The notes beneath the pieces are model-generated. The model made no database searches. It was not told the origin of the DNA and saw nothing but the letters and a program-made list of their open reading frames with translations. Shown here piece by piece: positions 7,609 to 15,985 of a stretch of 64,000 nucleotides of DNA. Made by a program: the position numbers and the translations under genes. The stretch's first letter is position 1. Each line of letters begins with the position of its first letter. Source of the DNA: CAVORB01 sp963698495 (GTDB lineage Bacteria > Pseudomonadota > Gammaproteobacteria > Chromatiales > Chromatiaceae); NCBI GenBank assembly GCA_963698495.1, contig CAVORB010000005.1, positions 1-64,000 on the forward strand, given 5' to 3'.

Positions 7609-8055
7609 GTGACCGATACCTTGCTCTGGTCTCTTGAAGAGGCCGCCCGACAGCTTGGTGGAGTCTCCACCCGCACTGTGCGCCGTCTGCTTGAGGCCGG
7701 GGACATCGAGCCGCGGCGCGTTGGCAGGCGGCTGCTCGTGAGCGCCGCCTCTGTACGGTTTTACGTGGACGGTTTGGCCCCCAAGGCGCAAAATCGGAAA
7801 AGCGCGGGGCCGGATGTGCAGGAGGAAAGCACATGCCGAATAAGCGCAAATCAAGGGACCAAGATGGTCTCTACCGGCGAACGGACTCGTCATACTGGTG
7901 GGCGAGCTACACCGATGCAAGCGGCAGACGCACTCGCCGCAGCACTGGGACTAGCGATCGGCAAGAAGCCGACGCCCTCCTCGCGAAGTGGCGGCTCGAA
8001 TCGCATCGGGAGCGCCAATGGGGAGAACAGCCCAGCCGGACGTTCGACGAGTTGA
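7609..8055 (+). CDS. Excisionase-like helix-turn-helix protein
   Basis: From the GTG at 7609 the frame gives MTDTLLWSLEEAARQLGGVS, then RTVRRLLEAGDIEPRRVGRR, a MerR/excisionase-type HTH with the typical arginine wing. The recognisable domain ends around residue 60; the frame then runs to 8055, overlapping the integrase by about 220 bases in another frame. Excisionases of this size normally stop before the integrase, so the tail may be an artefact of a lost stop. Role: directionality of integrase-mediated recombination, inferred from domain and position. Confidence 0.55.
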   Translation: MTDTLLWSLEEAARQLGGVSTRTVRRLLEAGDIEPRRVGRRLLVSAASVRFYVDGLAPKAQNRKSAGPDVQEESTCRISANQGTKMVSTGERTRHTGGRATPMQAADALAAALGLAIGKKPTPSSRSGGSNRIGSANGENSPAGRSTS

Positions 8056-8979
8056 TGCTCTCCTACCTGGAGGGACCCGGCGCGGACAAGCGTTCACGCG
8101 AACGCGATCGCTACAGCGCCAAGCGGCTTTACCCGGTCTTCACTGGCCGAGAGCTGCATACGCTCACTGCGGTGGATATCCGTGCATATATTGACGGACG
8201 CCGGAAAGACGGAGCGGAGCCTGGGACCATCAACCGCGAGCTTGGGTTGTTGTCTGCGGCGATCAACTATGCGCGGATGGAATGGGATTGGGATATCCCG
8301 AATCCTGCCCAGGGACGGCGACTCCGAGAACCCGAGGGGCGAGTGCGCTGGATTACGCGGGAGGAGGCTGGGGCCTTGATCGGGGCCGCGGAGGGCGAAC
8401 CGCAGGCGCCGCATCTGGCGGACTTCATTCGCTTGGCCCTCAATACGGGATGCCGGCGGGATGAAATGCTGCGGTTGGAGTGGGTGCGGGTAGACCTTCA
8501 AGCGGATCTGATCCATCTGGAGGCTCACCACACGAAGAGCGGTAAGAGGCGAAGCGTCCCCTTGAATGCTCCCGCGCGCCAGGCCATCGAGGCACGGAAG
8601 GCTTTTCGCGCGGAGCACTGTCCGACGTCACCGTGGGTATTCTGCGACGGGGACGGCAACCGGGTTCAGAGCATCAAACGGAGTTGGGCGACAGCATGCC
8701 GACGTGCGGGGATCAGGGATTTCAGGATCCATGATCTTCGCCACACCTGCGCAGCCTGGCTGGTGTCGGCGGGCGTGCCGCTGACCGAGGTGCGAGACCT
8801 TCTGCGGCCACAGCACGATCCGGATGACGGAACGCTACGCACATTTGGCGCCGGAGAACGTTCGGGCAGCGGTCGCCCGGTTGGAGGTAAGGACCGAGGG
8901 TAACACTCCCCCAAACGGGGGTGGCGAGTCACGATCTGGTCACGTTGGATTGAAGGTGATTCGAGGAGGGAGGGCCTAA
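7833..8979 (+). pseudogene. Tyrosine recombinase (integrase), frameshifted before the catalytic Tyr
   Basis: Starts MPNKRKSRDQDGLYRRTDSS, has an N-terminal SAM-like arm-binding region, the catalytic Arg in LALNTGCRRDEMLRLEW and the HxLRH box in RIHDLRHTCAAWLVSAGVP. An extra C near 8805 shifts the frame. Removing it restores LLGHSTIRMTERYAHLAPEN with the catalytic Tyr (in ERYAHL) and a stop at 8979, only 15 bases from the tRNA 3' end. As sequenced, the protein ends at 8903 without the nucleophile and would be inactive. Position and direction fit a tRNA-targeting element integrase. Confidence 0.8.
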
Positions 8980-8993
8980 GCCCTTGAAAATAT

Positions 8994-9068
8994 TGGTGGG
9001 CGCAGCTGGGTTCGAACCAGCGACCCCTGCCGTGTGAAGACAGTGCTCTCCCACTGAGCTATGCGCCC
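8994..9068 (-). tRNA. tRNA-Val (anticodon CAC)
   Basis: 75 bases reading GGGCGCATAGCTCAGTGGGA from 9068 to an encoded CCA at 8996-8994. Acceptor GGGCGCA/TGCGCCC pairs fully; anticodon arm CTGTC-TTCACAC-GGCAG gives CAC; the T arm contains GGTTCGAACC. The 3' half is the likely attB/attR of the adjacent element, since the integrase ends at its border. Confidence 0.95.
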
Positions 9069-9328
9069 GGAAAGTCCGCATTCTAGGTGTGACGTATATG
9101 TGCGTCAAATCGACGACCGGCGGGCGACTCCGGCGCGATTCGAGCGCGGAGGCGGTATCCACGGACATCATCCCGGCTGATGGCGATGCCACCCATCCAG
9201 ACGGGCACCCAACAGCCTGTACGATGCTTTCCTATCCCGATCATCGCCGAGCGCGGGACGTCATTGCGCCCAACGGAGGTTCGTCATCCGATCCGCGAGA
9301 CCGCTCGTCTGCGCTACACTTGCCCGCC

Positions 9329-10129
9329 ATGAGCAGACCGTCGGCCGCAAAGGTTCCCTCCCTTGTCGATGAGATACCGCCGCGGAAGTTCGCGATATCA
9401 GACATCCTCGATGCCTTACGCTTGGGTTGGCGCACGTTCCGCTCGGTACCGGCCGCCAGCATGGCCTATGCCAGCCTGTTTGCCCTGATTGGGCTGATAC
9501 TGCTCGCCACGGTGGGCCACCTTGGCCTCTCCCCGATGGCCTTGCCGTTTGCAGGCGGCTTTATGCTGGTGGGACCAGCGCTGCTGACCGGTTTTTTCCG
9601 GCTCGCGACGGTCTCTGCCCAGGGCCACCGACCCAGTATCCTGGATGCGTTCGCCGCTTTCGTGCGTGCGCCCGCCGGTCTGTGGATGGTCGCCCTGGTC
9701 TGCAGCTTTCTGTTTCTGATCTGGATTACCGATGCCGCCGTGCTCTACGCGTTCATGATCGGCGCCGAGCACCTGCCCTACGATCTTCCTTGGCTGATCC
9801 GGCTCGAGCGACACATCGTCAGCTTCGAACTCTGGGGCGCGCTCATGGGCTCGGTGCTGGCGCTCATCATCTTCGCGATCTCCGCCTTCTCGGTTCCGCT
9901 TCTGTATGAGGGACACGCCAACCCGGTTCAGGCAATCCACGCCAGCGTGCGGGCGGTATTCGGGAGTTTTTCGCCCAGCATTGCATGGGGCGCCGTGCTC
10001 ACGGGGACAACGCTGCTCTCCATCCTGTTACTGCCTTTGCTGTTGGTGACGCTGCCGGTTCTCGCCTACGCTAGCTTCGCGCTCTACCGTTCTGTTTTTC
10101 TGCCCGCTGTAGACGCGCCTACTCGGTGA
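9329..10129 (+). CDS. DUF2189 family integral membrane protein
   Basis: 266 residues. A hydrophilic N-terminus (to about residue 40) leads into a RLGWRTFRSVPAASMAYASL segment typical of DUF2189. At least five long hydrophobic segments follow, including LFALIGLILLATVGHLGL, SVLALIIFAISAFSVPLL and ILLLPLLLVTLPVLAYASF. Relatives in proteobacteria are annotated DUF2189 or BPSS1780 and have no established function to my knowledge. It stands alone, 260 bases after tRNA-Val and 137 bases before norE. Confidence 0.8.
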   Translation: MSRPSAAKVPSLVDEIPPRKFAISDILDALRLGWRTFRSVPAASMAYASLFALIGLILLATVGHLGLSPMALPFAGGFMLVGPALLTGFFRLATVSAQGHRPSILDAFAAFVRAPAGLWMVALVCSFLFLIWITDAAVLYAFMIGAEHLPYDLPWLIRLERHIVSFELWGALMGSVLALIIFAISAFSVPLLYEGHANPVQAIHASVRAVFGSFSPSIAWGAVLTGTTLLSILLLPLLLVTLPVLAYASFALYRSVFLPAVDAPTR

Positions 10130-10265
10130 GCAAGGCGCTCCCGATAATGGTGTGCAACCAGGTCCGCAAGGCTCGCGTTCCGAGCAGCCGGCGCAGACAA
10201 GCCGGACGTAGGCGAGTGGCTCCCAGACGAAACCTGGCGGTAACGGCTTTGTTCGCCGCTGCCGA

Positions 10266-10859
10266 ATGACAGCGGTCCCCGTACCTTGCCCCGCCGGGGG
10301 TGCCGGAGGGCGAATTCCGGGTAACAAGGCGATCTGGGTCGGGATCTATGCCGAGCTCACCGAGTTCGCCCTCATGTTTCTCGTCTACTTCGTCGCCCGC
10401 GCCCATCACCCGGAGGCCTTTGCCGCCGGCGCTCGGCGACTATCGACCCTGGCCGGGACGGCCAACACCGTCATCATGCTCACCAGCAGTTTCTTCGTCG
10501 CTCGGGCGGTATGGGCGATCCGCCGCGACGACAGCCGGGGCGGTCTCCGCTGGCTGACGGCAGCGCTCTTCGTCGGGCTCGGCTATCCGGTGGTGAAGTT
10601 TCTCGAGGTGCGTTGGAACCTGACCCAAGGGCTGAACGGCGGGGGCGACGTCTTCCAGATGGCGTACTATTACCTCACCTTCAATCATCTGGTGCATGTG
10701 AGCTGGGGCTTGCTGGGCCTGACCTGGATTATTTTCCGCACCCGCCTGGGCGGCTACTCGTCAAACGAGCATGCTGGCCTGGTTGCCTTCGCCAGCTACT
10801 GGCATGCCACGGATTTGATCTGGCTCATGATCTTCCCGCTCTTTTATATCCTGCGTTGA
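10266..10859 (+). CDS. norE: NorE-like heme-copper oxidase subunit III family protein
   Basis: 197 residues, five to six membrane segments, starting with an IPGNKAIWVGIYAELTEFAL motif and ending in LVAFASYWHATDLIWLMIFP, the subunit III/NorE signature. NorE proteins accompany nitric oxide reductases and improve their function without being catalytic. It is followed 12 bases later by norF. No norC or norB is in the window, so the partner enzyme must lie elsewhere. No FNR-type site was seen just upstream. Confidence 0.8.
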   Translation: MTAVPVPCPAGGAGGRIPGNKAIWVGIYAELTEFALMFLVYFVARAHHPEAFAAGARRLSTLAGTANTVIMLTSSFFVARAVWAIRRDDSRGGLRWLTAALFVGLGYPVVKFLEVRWNLTQGLNGGGDVFQMAYYYLTFNHLVHVSWGLLGLTWIIFRTRLGGYSSNEHAGLVAFASYWHATDLIWLMIFPLFYILR

Positions 10860-10871
10860 TGCGGAGACCTC

Positions 10872-11156
10872 TTGAGCGCTTCGCGTAAACTCGATCTCGT
10901 GTGGCTTGCGCTGATCACCCTGACCCTGGCGGGAGCGGCGCTCGGGGAGACCGCCGAGCCAGGTCTCTGGATCACGATCAGTGTCGCGGCGATGATGGTG
11001 CTAAAGGGCCGTATGGTGATTGATCACTTCATGGAACTGGGTCACGCCAACCCCGGCATCCGCCGGATGGTGCGCCTCTACGGGGTGACGATACCCCTGC
11101 TCCTGATCTTGACCTATCTGTTCGGACCTCAGATTGCGGCGATGACCAGTCTTTGA
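10872..11156 (+). CDS. norF: NorF-like subunit IV family protein
   Basis: 94 residues from a TTG start 12 bases after norE, preceded by GGAGACC. Three hydrophobic segments; the central MVLKGRMVIDHFMELGHA resembles the conserved NorF loop (KGR...DHFMEL). NorF is a small membrane protein paired with NorE. Conserved pairing and spacing make the call secure; the physiological partner is unknown. The 269 bases that follow hold no recognisable gene. Confidence 0.75.
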   Translation: MSASRKLDLVWLALITLTLAGAALGETAEPGLWITISVAAMMVLKGRMVIDHFMELGHANPGIRRMVRLYGVTIPLLLILTYLFGPQIAAMTSL

Positions 11157-11425
11157 CTCGGGACACGAATCGGGGATCGGCGCGTCACCGCGGTAATAAT
11201 GGTCCGGGGTCCCGCAACACGGCTGCCTCTGCTGATCGAGGCAATGGTGGAGGATGCGGTCCTGCAGGGCTTGGGCGATGCGCCTCGGTGGGATCCGGGA
11301 GATGGACGAACCCGTCGACGGCCATCTCGAATGCAATCGCGGCCCGCGCGAACGGCTGGGCCAGCTGGCGACGCCGGTTGAAGCCGCTTGAGCTCCCGGC
11401 CGCTTTCGGAAGCCCGGATTCTGCT

Positions 11426-12755
11426 TCAGAGACCGACCTTGATGCCGGCTTGCAGAGAGCGGTAGTCGTAGTCCCGGATCGCTCTGTTCGAATCACGGGA
11501 CCCGGCTTCGAAATCAAGCGACAGCGCGATGTTCCGGCGCGGTTGCCAGCCGAGCGACAGACCCAAGGTTCCGACCCGATCAACCCTGTCCGAGAGCACC
11601 GATATGGTGCTGGCGGCGTCCTGGAAATCTCTCCTCTCGTAACTTGCGAGGGCGCGAAGGCTGGTCTTCGGCGTGATGTTCCACTGCGGAGCGAGGCTTA
11701 CACCGTCGACAATTGCATAGTCGGCGATCTCGTCCTCGAAATTGCTCAGGTCACGGTATACCTGGGCCTCTACCCTGGTTTTTCCCGTGGCTTGCCAGAT
11801 TGCCCGAACCCGGCCCACGAATCCGTCGAAGTCCTTTTCCGTCAAGTCGTCGTACCTCCTGGTCTCGTAACCGAGATCGGCCTTGATTCGGGTCTTTCCC
11901 GTGACCTTCCAGTCCGCCGTGGGACCCAACGCGAAATCGTCGTAATCGCGATTGTCGCGGTTGGTGAACTCCGACGATGATGCGGCCACTTTGAATCCCA
12001 CCGAGTTGCTCGCTTTGCTCACGTAGTCGAGGTTTGCCCCCAGTCCGAAGATCTTTTTGTCTAGAAAGTCATTCTCCGTGAAGGAGATGTCGGACCAATC
12101 GATTTGCGCGCCCATACGCCATCGGGGCGTAAGCCAACGGTTCGCGCTGCCGAAGACCTTATTGCGATTGCGCATGTCGTTGGTCGGAATGAGCTCGGTT
12201 GTGAAGTCCCGCAGCGTGCGGTCGTAGGAATAGCCCAGGGTTCCTTCCCAAAGGCTTCCCGCAACCCAGTTCCAGAGCAAGCGCGCATCGCCGCCGGTAT
12301 GATCGAACTCGCTGAAACGGTCGTAGTTGGTGCGGTAGATGCGACCGTCGATCAGGAAGCGCTGGCGGCTGAGGCGCAGCTCGGTATCGAATCCGGCCTC
12401 GAGGGTGACGTACTGGTCCGAGTCGTCGTCTAGAAAATCGGGATTGCGCAGCAGGTTGGAGTCGGTGGCAACGCTGACAGCCGCATACGGGTGGATCCCC
12501 CTAACCGTTTCCAGCCACTGATCCGTCTGCGCCTCGGAGAGACCGGCGCTGAGCATGGCCAGCAAGGAAAAGGCCACCGTTCCCCGGATGCGCGGCTGCG
12601 AACCTTTTGCAGAGGCAGGAGAACGTCGGACCGCGCTCCGGAAGGCGGCCACTGCGCTGAAGCCTCTGGTGCCGAGATCGAGTAGCGGCGTACAGTTGTG
12701 GCGATCCACTTGGATGAGATCCTGTGTTATTCGGCGAAAAGTTATTTTTTCCATG
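11426..12755 (-). CDS. EpsL-like outer-membrane beta-barrel protein
   Basis: About 440 residues from the ATG at 12755. A hydrophobic export segment (GTVAFSLLAMLSAGLSEAQ) sits about 70 residues in, so the true start may be further downstream. The mature part has IHPYAAVSVATDSNLLRNPD, SRQRFLIDGRIYRTNYDRF and LLWNWVAGSLWEGTLGYSYD, followed by many alternating strands and a final aromatic-poor KVGL. This follows the pattern of EpsL of PEP-CTERM/exosortase exopolysaccharide clusters (TIGR03014-like). No other exopolysaccharide gene is nearby, so the role is uncertain. A 130-bp repeat lies 50 bases upstream. Confidence 0.65.
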
Positions 12756-12804
12756 ATAACCCATAAGTTATGGGGTGGAAACGCGGAACCAGGACCGCAA
12801 GCGC

Positions 12805-12934
12805 TGATCAATTCAGCGCTTGCCGCGGCACGGGGATATGACGCCGTTTCCAATCGCGTAAGCGTCTGAAAATGAAGCCATCCAAGAACTACGCTTCTTG
12901 GGTGGCGTGCCGATTTTGGCCAGGATGGCCAATG
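12805..12934 (-). repeat. 130-bp intergenic repeat, copy 1 (three hairpins)
   Basis: On the minus strand this matches 33200-33329 on the plus strand over its whole length. It contains TTGGCCA/TGGCCAA, a 12-bp imperfect stem around CCAAGAA/TTCTTGG, and a hairpin around GACGCTTACGCG, and it ends GCTGAATTGATCA. Differences between copies fall largely in loops. A MITE or other mobile palindromic unit is possible. Confidence 0.7.
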
Positions 12935-13029
12935 GTCAGCCTTGGCGAGATCGGGAACCGCGGCCCGAATTGGTCGCTACGGAAAGTTGGATCCCTCGCA
13001 GCTCGCCGGACCTGGGGCTGTCGGGGGCA

Positions 13030-14124
13030 TCAGCGTGCGATCAGCGACGGCGTATCCGCATCGGGCACCTCCCGAGGAAGATCAAGCGGGAAAGCGACCA
13101 GGTGCTCGAGCGCAGGTCGAATGCCGATCATCTCCCCCGGGGCGTGATCGTGGTGGCTCTGGACGAGGCACAGGATGCGGGTTCCGCTGGGCAAGCGCAG
13201 CGTGTAGAGATACTCGGCGCCGCGAAAGGCGCGCGCGACCACCTGTGCTTTCATCGGGCTGGCGTCGTCGTGCAGCACATCGTCCGGGCGTAGCAGGACC
13301 TCGACGCTGCGGCCCGCGGTGAGTCCATGCGGTGCGCGGCCTGCCAGGACCCCCAGCTCGGTCTCGACCTGGAAATCGTCGATCACGCGCCCCGCGAGCA
13401 TGACGCCCTGGCCGATGAAGTCCGCCACGAATCGGTTGGCCGGCTCATGGTAGAGCGTGAAGCCGCTGCCCCACTGACGGATGCGTCCATCCGACAGCAC
13501 CGCGATCTGATCCGCCATGGCGAAGGCCTCGAGCTGATCGTGCGTGACCAGGATGGCGGTGATCTCGTCCTGCTTGAGCACCGCCCGCACCTCCCGTGCG
13601 AGCTGCTCGCGCAATTCCGCATCCATGCTCGAAAAGGGCTCGTCCAGGAGCAGGATGTCCGGCCGCGGGGCCATGGCGCGCCCCAATGCGACACGCTGCT
13701 GCTGGCCGCCTGAGAGCTGGTGCGGGTACTGCTTGCGCGCGTGGGCCATACCGACAAGAGAGAGAAGCTCGTCCACGCGCTGATTCCGCTCTCTCCTGGG
13801 GGATGAGCGCAGACCGAAGCCGATGTTGCGCTCGACGTTGAGGTGGGGGAACAAGGCGAAGTCCTGAAAGACCATGCCCACGCGGCGGCTTTCCGGTGCG
13901 AGCGTCTGCCCCGGCCGGGAGACCAGCTTGCCGTGGAGACGAATCTCGCCCGAGGCGACCGGCTCGAAGCCGGCGATGGCACGCAGCAGGGTGGTCTTGC
14001 CGCATCCGCTCGGCCCCAGGAAGCAGCCGATTGCGCCTTGTTCGAGTTGGAGGCTCACGTCCCGCACCACGGTCGTGTCTCCGTAGGCTACCGAGACGTC
14101 TCTCACTTCAAGCTGTCTGGGCAT
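13030..14124 (-). CDS. fbpC: Ferric iron ABC transporter ATP-binding protein
   Basis: 364 residues. Walker A GPSGCGKTTLLRAIAG (about residues 37-52), signature LSGGQQQRVALGRA, Walker B ILLLDEPFSSMD and the switch His in ILVTHDQLEAFAMADQ are all present. A C-terminal regulatory domain (TOBE-like) follows from about residue 240. It energises Fe3+ import through the permease whose gene overlaps its start. Order on the minus strand is fbpA, fbpB, fbpC. Confidence 0.85.
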   Translation of the reverse strand: MPRQLEVRDVSVAYGDTTVVRDVSLQLEQGAIGCFLGPSGCGKTTLLRAIAGFEPVASGEIRLHGKLVSRPGQTLAPESRRVGMVFQDFALFPHLNVERNIGFGLRSSPRRERNQRVDELLSLVGMAHARKQYPHQLSGGQQQRVALGRAMAPRPDILLLDEPFSSMDAELREQLAREVRAVLKQDEITAILVTHDQLEAFAMADQIAVLSDGRIRQWGSGFTLYHEPANRFVADFIGQGVMLAGRVIDDFQVETELGVLAGRAPHGLTAGRSVEVLLRPDDVLHDDASPMKAQVVARAFRGAEYLYTLRLPSGTRILCLVQSHHDHAPGEMIGIRPALEHLVAFPLDLPREVPDADTPSLIAR

Positions 14125-15772
14125 GGCGGGTCCTGGTGATCGATCGGCTGAGAAGGATCACCGGCAGCAGTCCGGCGACCACGATGGTGAGTGCCGCGGG
14201 GGCAGAGTCGGCGAGACGCTCGTCGGAGGCCAGCTCGTAGGCCCGCACGGCGAGAGTGTTGAAGTTGAACGGCCGCAGGATGAGCGTCGCCGGCAGCTCT
14301 TTGAGCACGTCGACGAATACCAGGAGCAACGCCGTCAGCAGGCTGCCGCGCAGCATCGGCATGTGCACGCGGGCGAGCACCAGGGCGGGCCGGGCACCCA
14401 GAGAACGGGCGACCTCGTCCATGGTCGGCTTGACTTTGGACAGCCCGCTCTCCACCGTTTGCAGGGAAACGGCGAGAAAGCGAACCAGATACGCGAACAG
14501 CAGCGCGGTGATGGTTCCGCTCAGGAGCAGGCCGGTGGAGATCCCGAATTGCGCTCGCATCCAGGCATCCAGCGTATTGTCGAACCACGCGAAGGGGATG
14601 ATCACGCCGATGGCGATGACCGTACCCGGTACCGCGTAACCCATGCCCGCGGCACGCACGGAAAGGGATACCGGCTTGCTCGGGTGAAGGCGCCGCCCGT
14701 AGCCCAGCAGCAGGGCGAACAGCAGGGCGAGAACCGACGCGGCTGCCGCCAGCTCCAGACTGTTCAGGACGAGCCGCAGAAAGTCGGCATCGAATTGTGT
14801 CTTGGCGACTGTGAATGCCCACAGCGCGAGCTGTCCAGATGGCAGCAGAAAACCGAAGCAGAGCGGGACCAGGCAGAAGAGGATGGCCGTTGCCGCCCGC
14901 CAACCGCGAAGCCGGTAACGGCGGATGTCCTGCCTGCGCTGGCTGGTATCGTGGTAGCGTGCCCTGCGTCGCGACAGCCGCTCGACGGCGATCAGCACGA
15001 ACACGAACCCGAGAAGGAGGGCCGAGAGCTGGGCCGCGGCCGCGGCGTTGTCCAGCCCGAACCAGGTGCGGAAGATACCCGTGGTGAAGGTCGCGACGCC
15101 GAAGTACTGCACCGTCCCGTAGTCGGCCAGGGTCTCCATCAGCGCGAGCGACAGGCCGGCGACGATGGCCGGTCTGGCGAGGGGCAGGGCGACGGAGAAA
15201 AAGGTCTTCCAGGGCCCGTTGCCGAGGGTGCGGCTCACGTCGAGCACGCACAGGGACTGCCCGAGGAAGGCGGCGCGGGAGAGCAGATAGACGTAAGGGT
15301 AGAGCACCAGGGAGAGCATGACGGCCGCGCCCGGGAGCGATCGTATCTGCGGAAACCAGTAGTCCCCGTATCCCCAGCCCGTCCAACCGCGCAGGGCGGT
15401 TTGAACCGGCCCCGCGAAGTCGAGCATCCCGGTGTAGGTGTAGGCGATGATGTAGGCGGGCATGGCCATGGGCAGCAGCAGCGACCACTCGAACCATGCC
15501 CGTCCGGGAAACTGGCACATGCTCGTCAGCCAGGCCGTGCCCACACCGCCGATCAGGGTACCGAGCGCCACGCCCAGCATGAGCAGCAGGGAGTTGGTGA
15601 CATAGTCCGCCAGCACCGTTTCTGCCAGGTGCCTCCACGCGTCTCCCGCTGGTACCAGGACGAAGGCCATCACGACCAGTACCGGGAGCGCCAACAGGAG
15701 CGCCACCGCGGTGACACCGAAGCCCCAGGCGCCACCGGCGCGGGGGATGGTCATGAGGCGCAGCGGCGGCAT
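14108..15772 (-). CDS. fbpB: Ferric iron ABC transporter permease
   Basis: About 554 residues from the ATG at 15772 (MPPLRLMTIPRAGGAWGFGV). It has about twelve membrane segments in two homologous halves, each with a permease EAA-type loop (SRTLGNGPWKTFFSVALPLA in the first, ARSLGARPALVLARVHMPML in the second). This fused two-domain layout is characteristic of FbpB/SfuB-type iron permeases. Its end overlaps the start of fbpC by 17 bases, so the two are translated together. Confidence 0.85.
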   Translation of the reverse strand: MPPLRLMTIPRAGGAWGFGVTAVALLLALPVLVVMAFVLVPAGDAWRHLAETVLADYVTNSLLLMLGVALGTLIGGVGTAWLTSMCQFPGRAWFEWSLLLPMAMPAYIIAYTYTGMLDFAGPVQTALRGWTGWGYGDYWFPQIRSLPGAAVMLSLVLYPYVYLLSRAAFLGQSLCVLDVSRTLGNGPWKTFFSVALPLARPAIVAGLSLALMETLADYGTVQYFGVATFTTGIFRTWFGLDNAAAAAQLSALLLGFVFVLIAVERLSRRRARYHDTSQRRQDIRRYRLRGWRAATAILFCLVPLCFGFLLPSGQLALWAFTVAKTQFDADFLRLVLNSLELAAAASVLALLFALLLGYGRRLHPSKPVSLSVRAAGMGYAVPGTVIAIGVIIPFAWFDNTLDAWMRAQFGISTGLLLSGTITALLFAYLVRFLAVSLQTVESGLSKVKPTMDEVARSLGARPALVLARVHMPMLRGSLLTALLLVFVDVLKELPATLILRPFNFNTLAVRAYELASDERLADSAPAALTIVVAGLLPVILLSRSITRTRHAQTA

Positions 15773-15923
15773 GATCGGATCTTTCGGTCGGGCCGGAGCG
15801 CGGAGACGCAAACCGCATCTGAACGAACGGGGTGGCCTCCTGGCATGTGATCGCGCATGGTTGTGGCGAGGGGCATGGGCGTTGATCGGGTGAGATGTCC
15901 GGCGCAAGGAGGACCGCGCAGGT

Positions 15924-15958
15924 AAAAAAATACCGCCCTCCTGCGACGGAGAGCGGTA
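15924..15958 (-). terminator. Rho-independent terminator after fbpA
   Basis: On the minus strand TACCGCTCTCC pairs with GGAGGGCGGTA around GTCGCA and is followed by seven T. It lies between fbpA and fbpB, so permease and ATPase would be made at a lower level than the binding protein, as is common in such operons. Confidence 0.8.
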
Positions 15959-15985
15959 ATTATCACCGTCAGAGTCGGGTTTCGT

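Larger units (their letters stand above)
1..8996. mobile_element. Right end of an integrative (ICE-like) element at tRNA-Val
   Basis: The segment from the window edge to the tRNA-Val 3' end holds a tyrosine integrase pointing at the tRNA, a small HTH protein directly upstream of it, an AcaB/PFL_4669-type gene and a minus-strand recombination block (ssb, Sak4-like ATPase, YqaJ exonuclease, CobS/MoxR ATPase, DUF3150). That set is known from SXT- and clc-type integrative conjugative elements. No conjugation genes are in view, so whether it is a full ICE is inference. The left end is outside the window. Reading frames are broken in most of its genes, unlike the rest of the window. Confidence 0.7.

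Noticed and set aside
11153..11980. Long plus-strand frame opposite the EpsL-like gene
   Set aside because: Codon pattern and sequence are those of an antisense shadow; the minus-strand frame has clear barrel features.
14123..15850. Very long plus-strand frame opposite fbpB
   Set aside because: Low-complexity Gln/Arg/Glu text typical of the reverse of a GC-rich membrane protein gene; fbpB is well supported.
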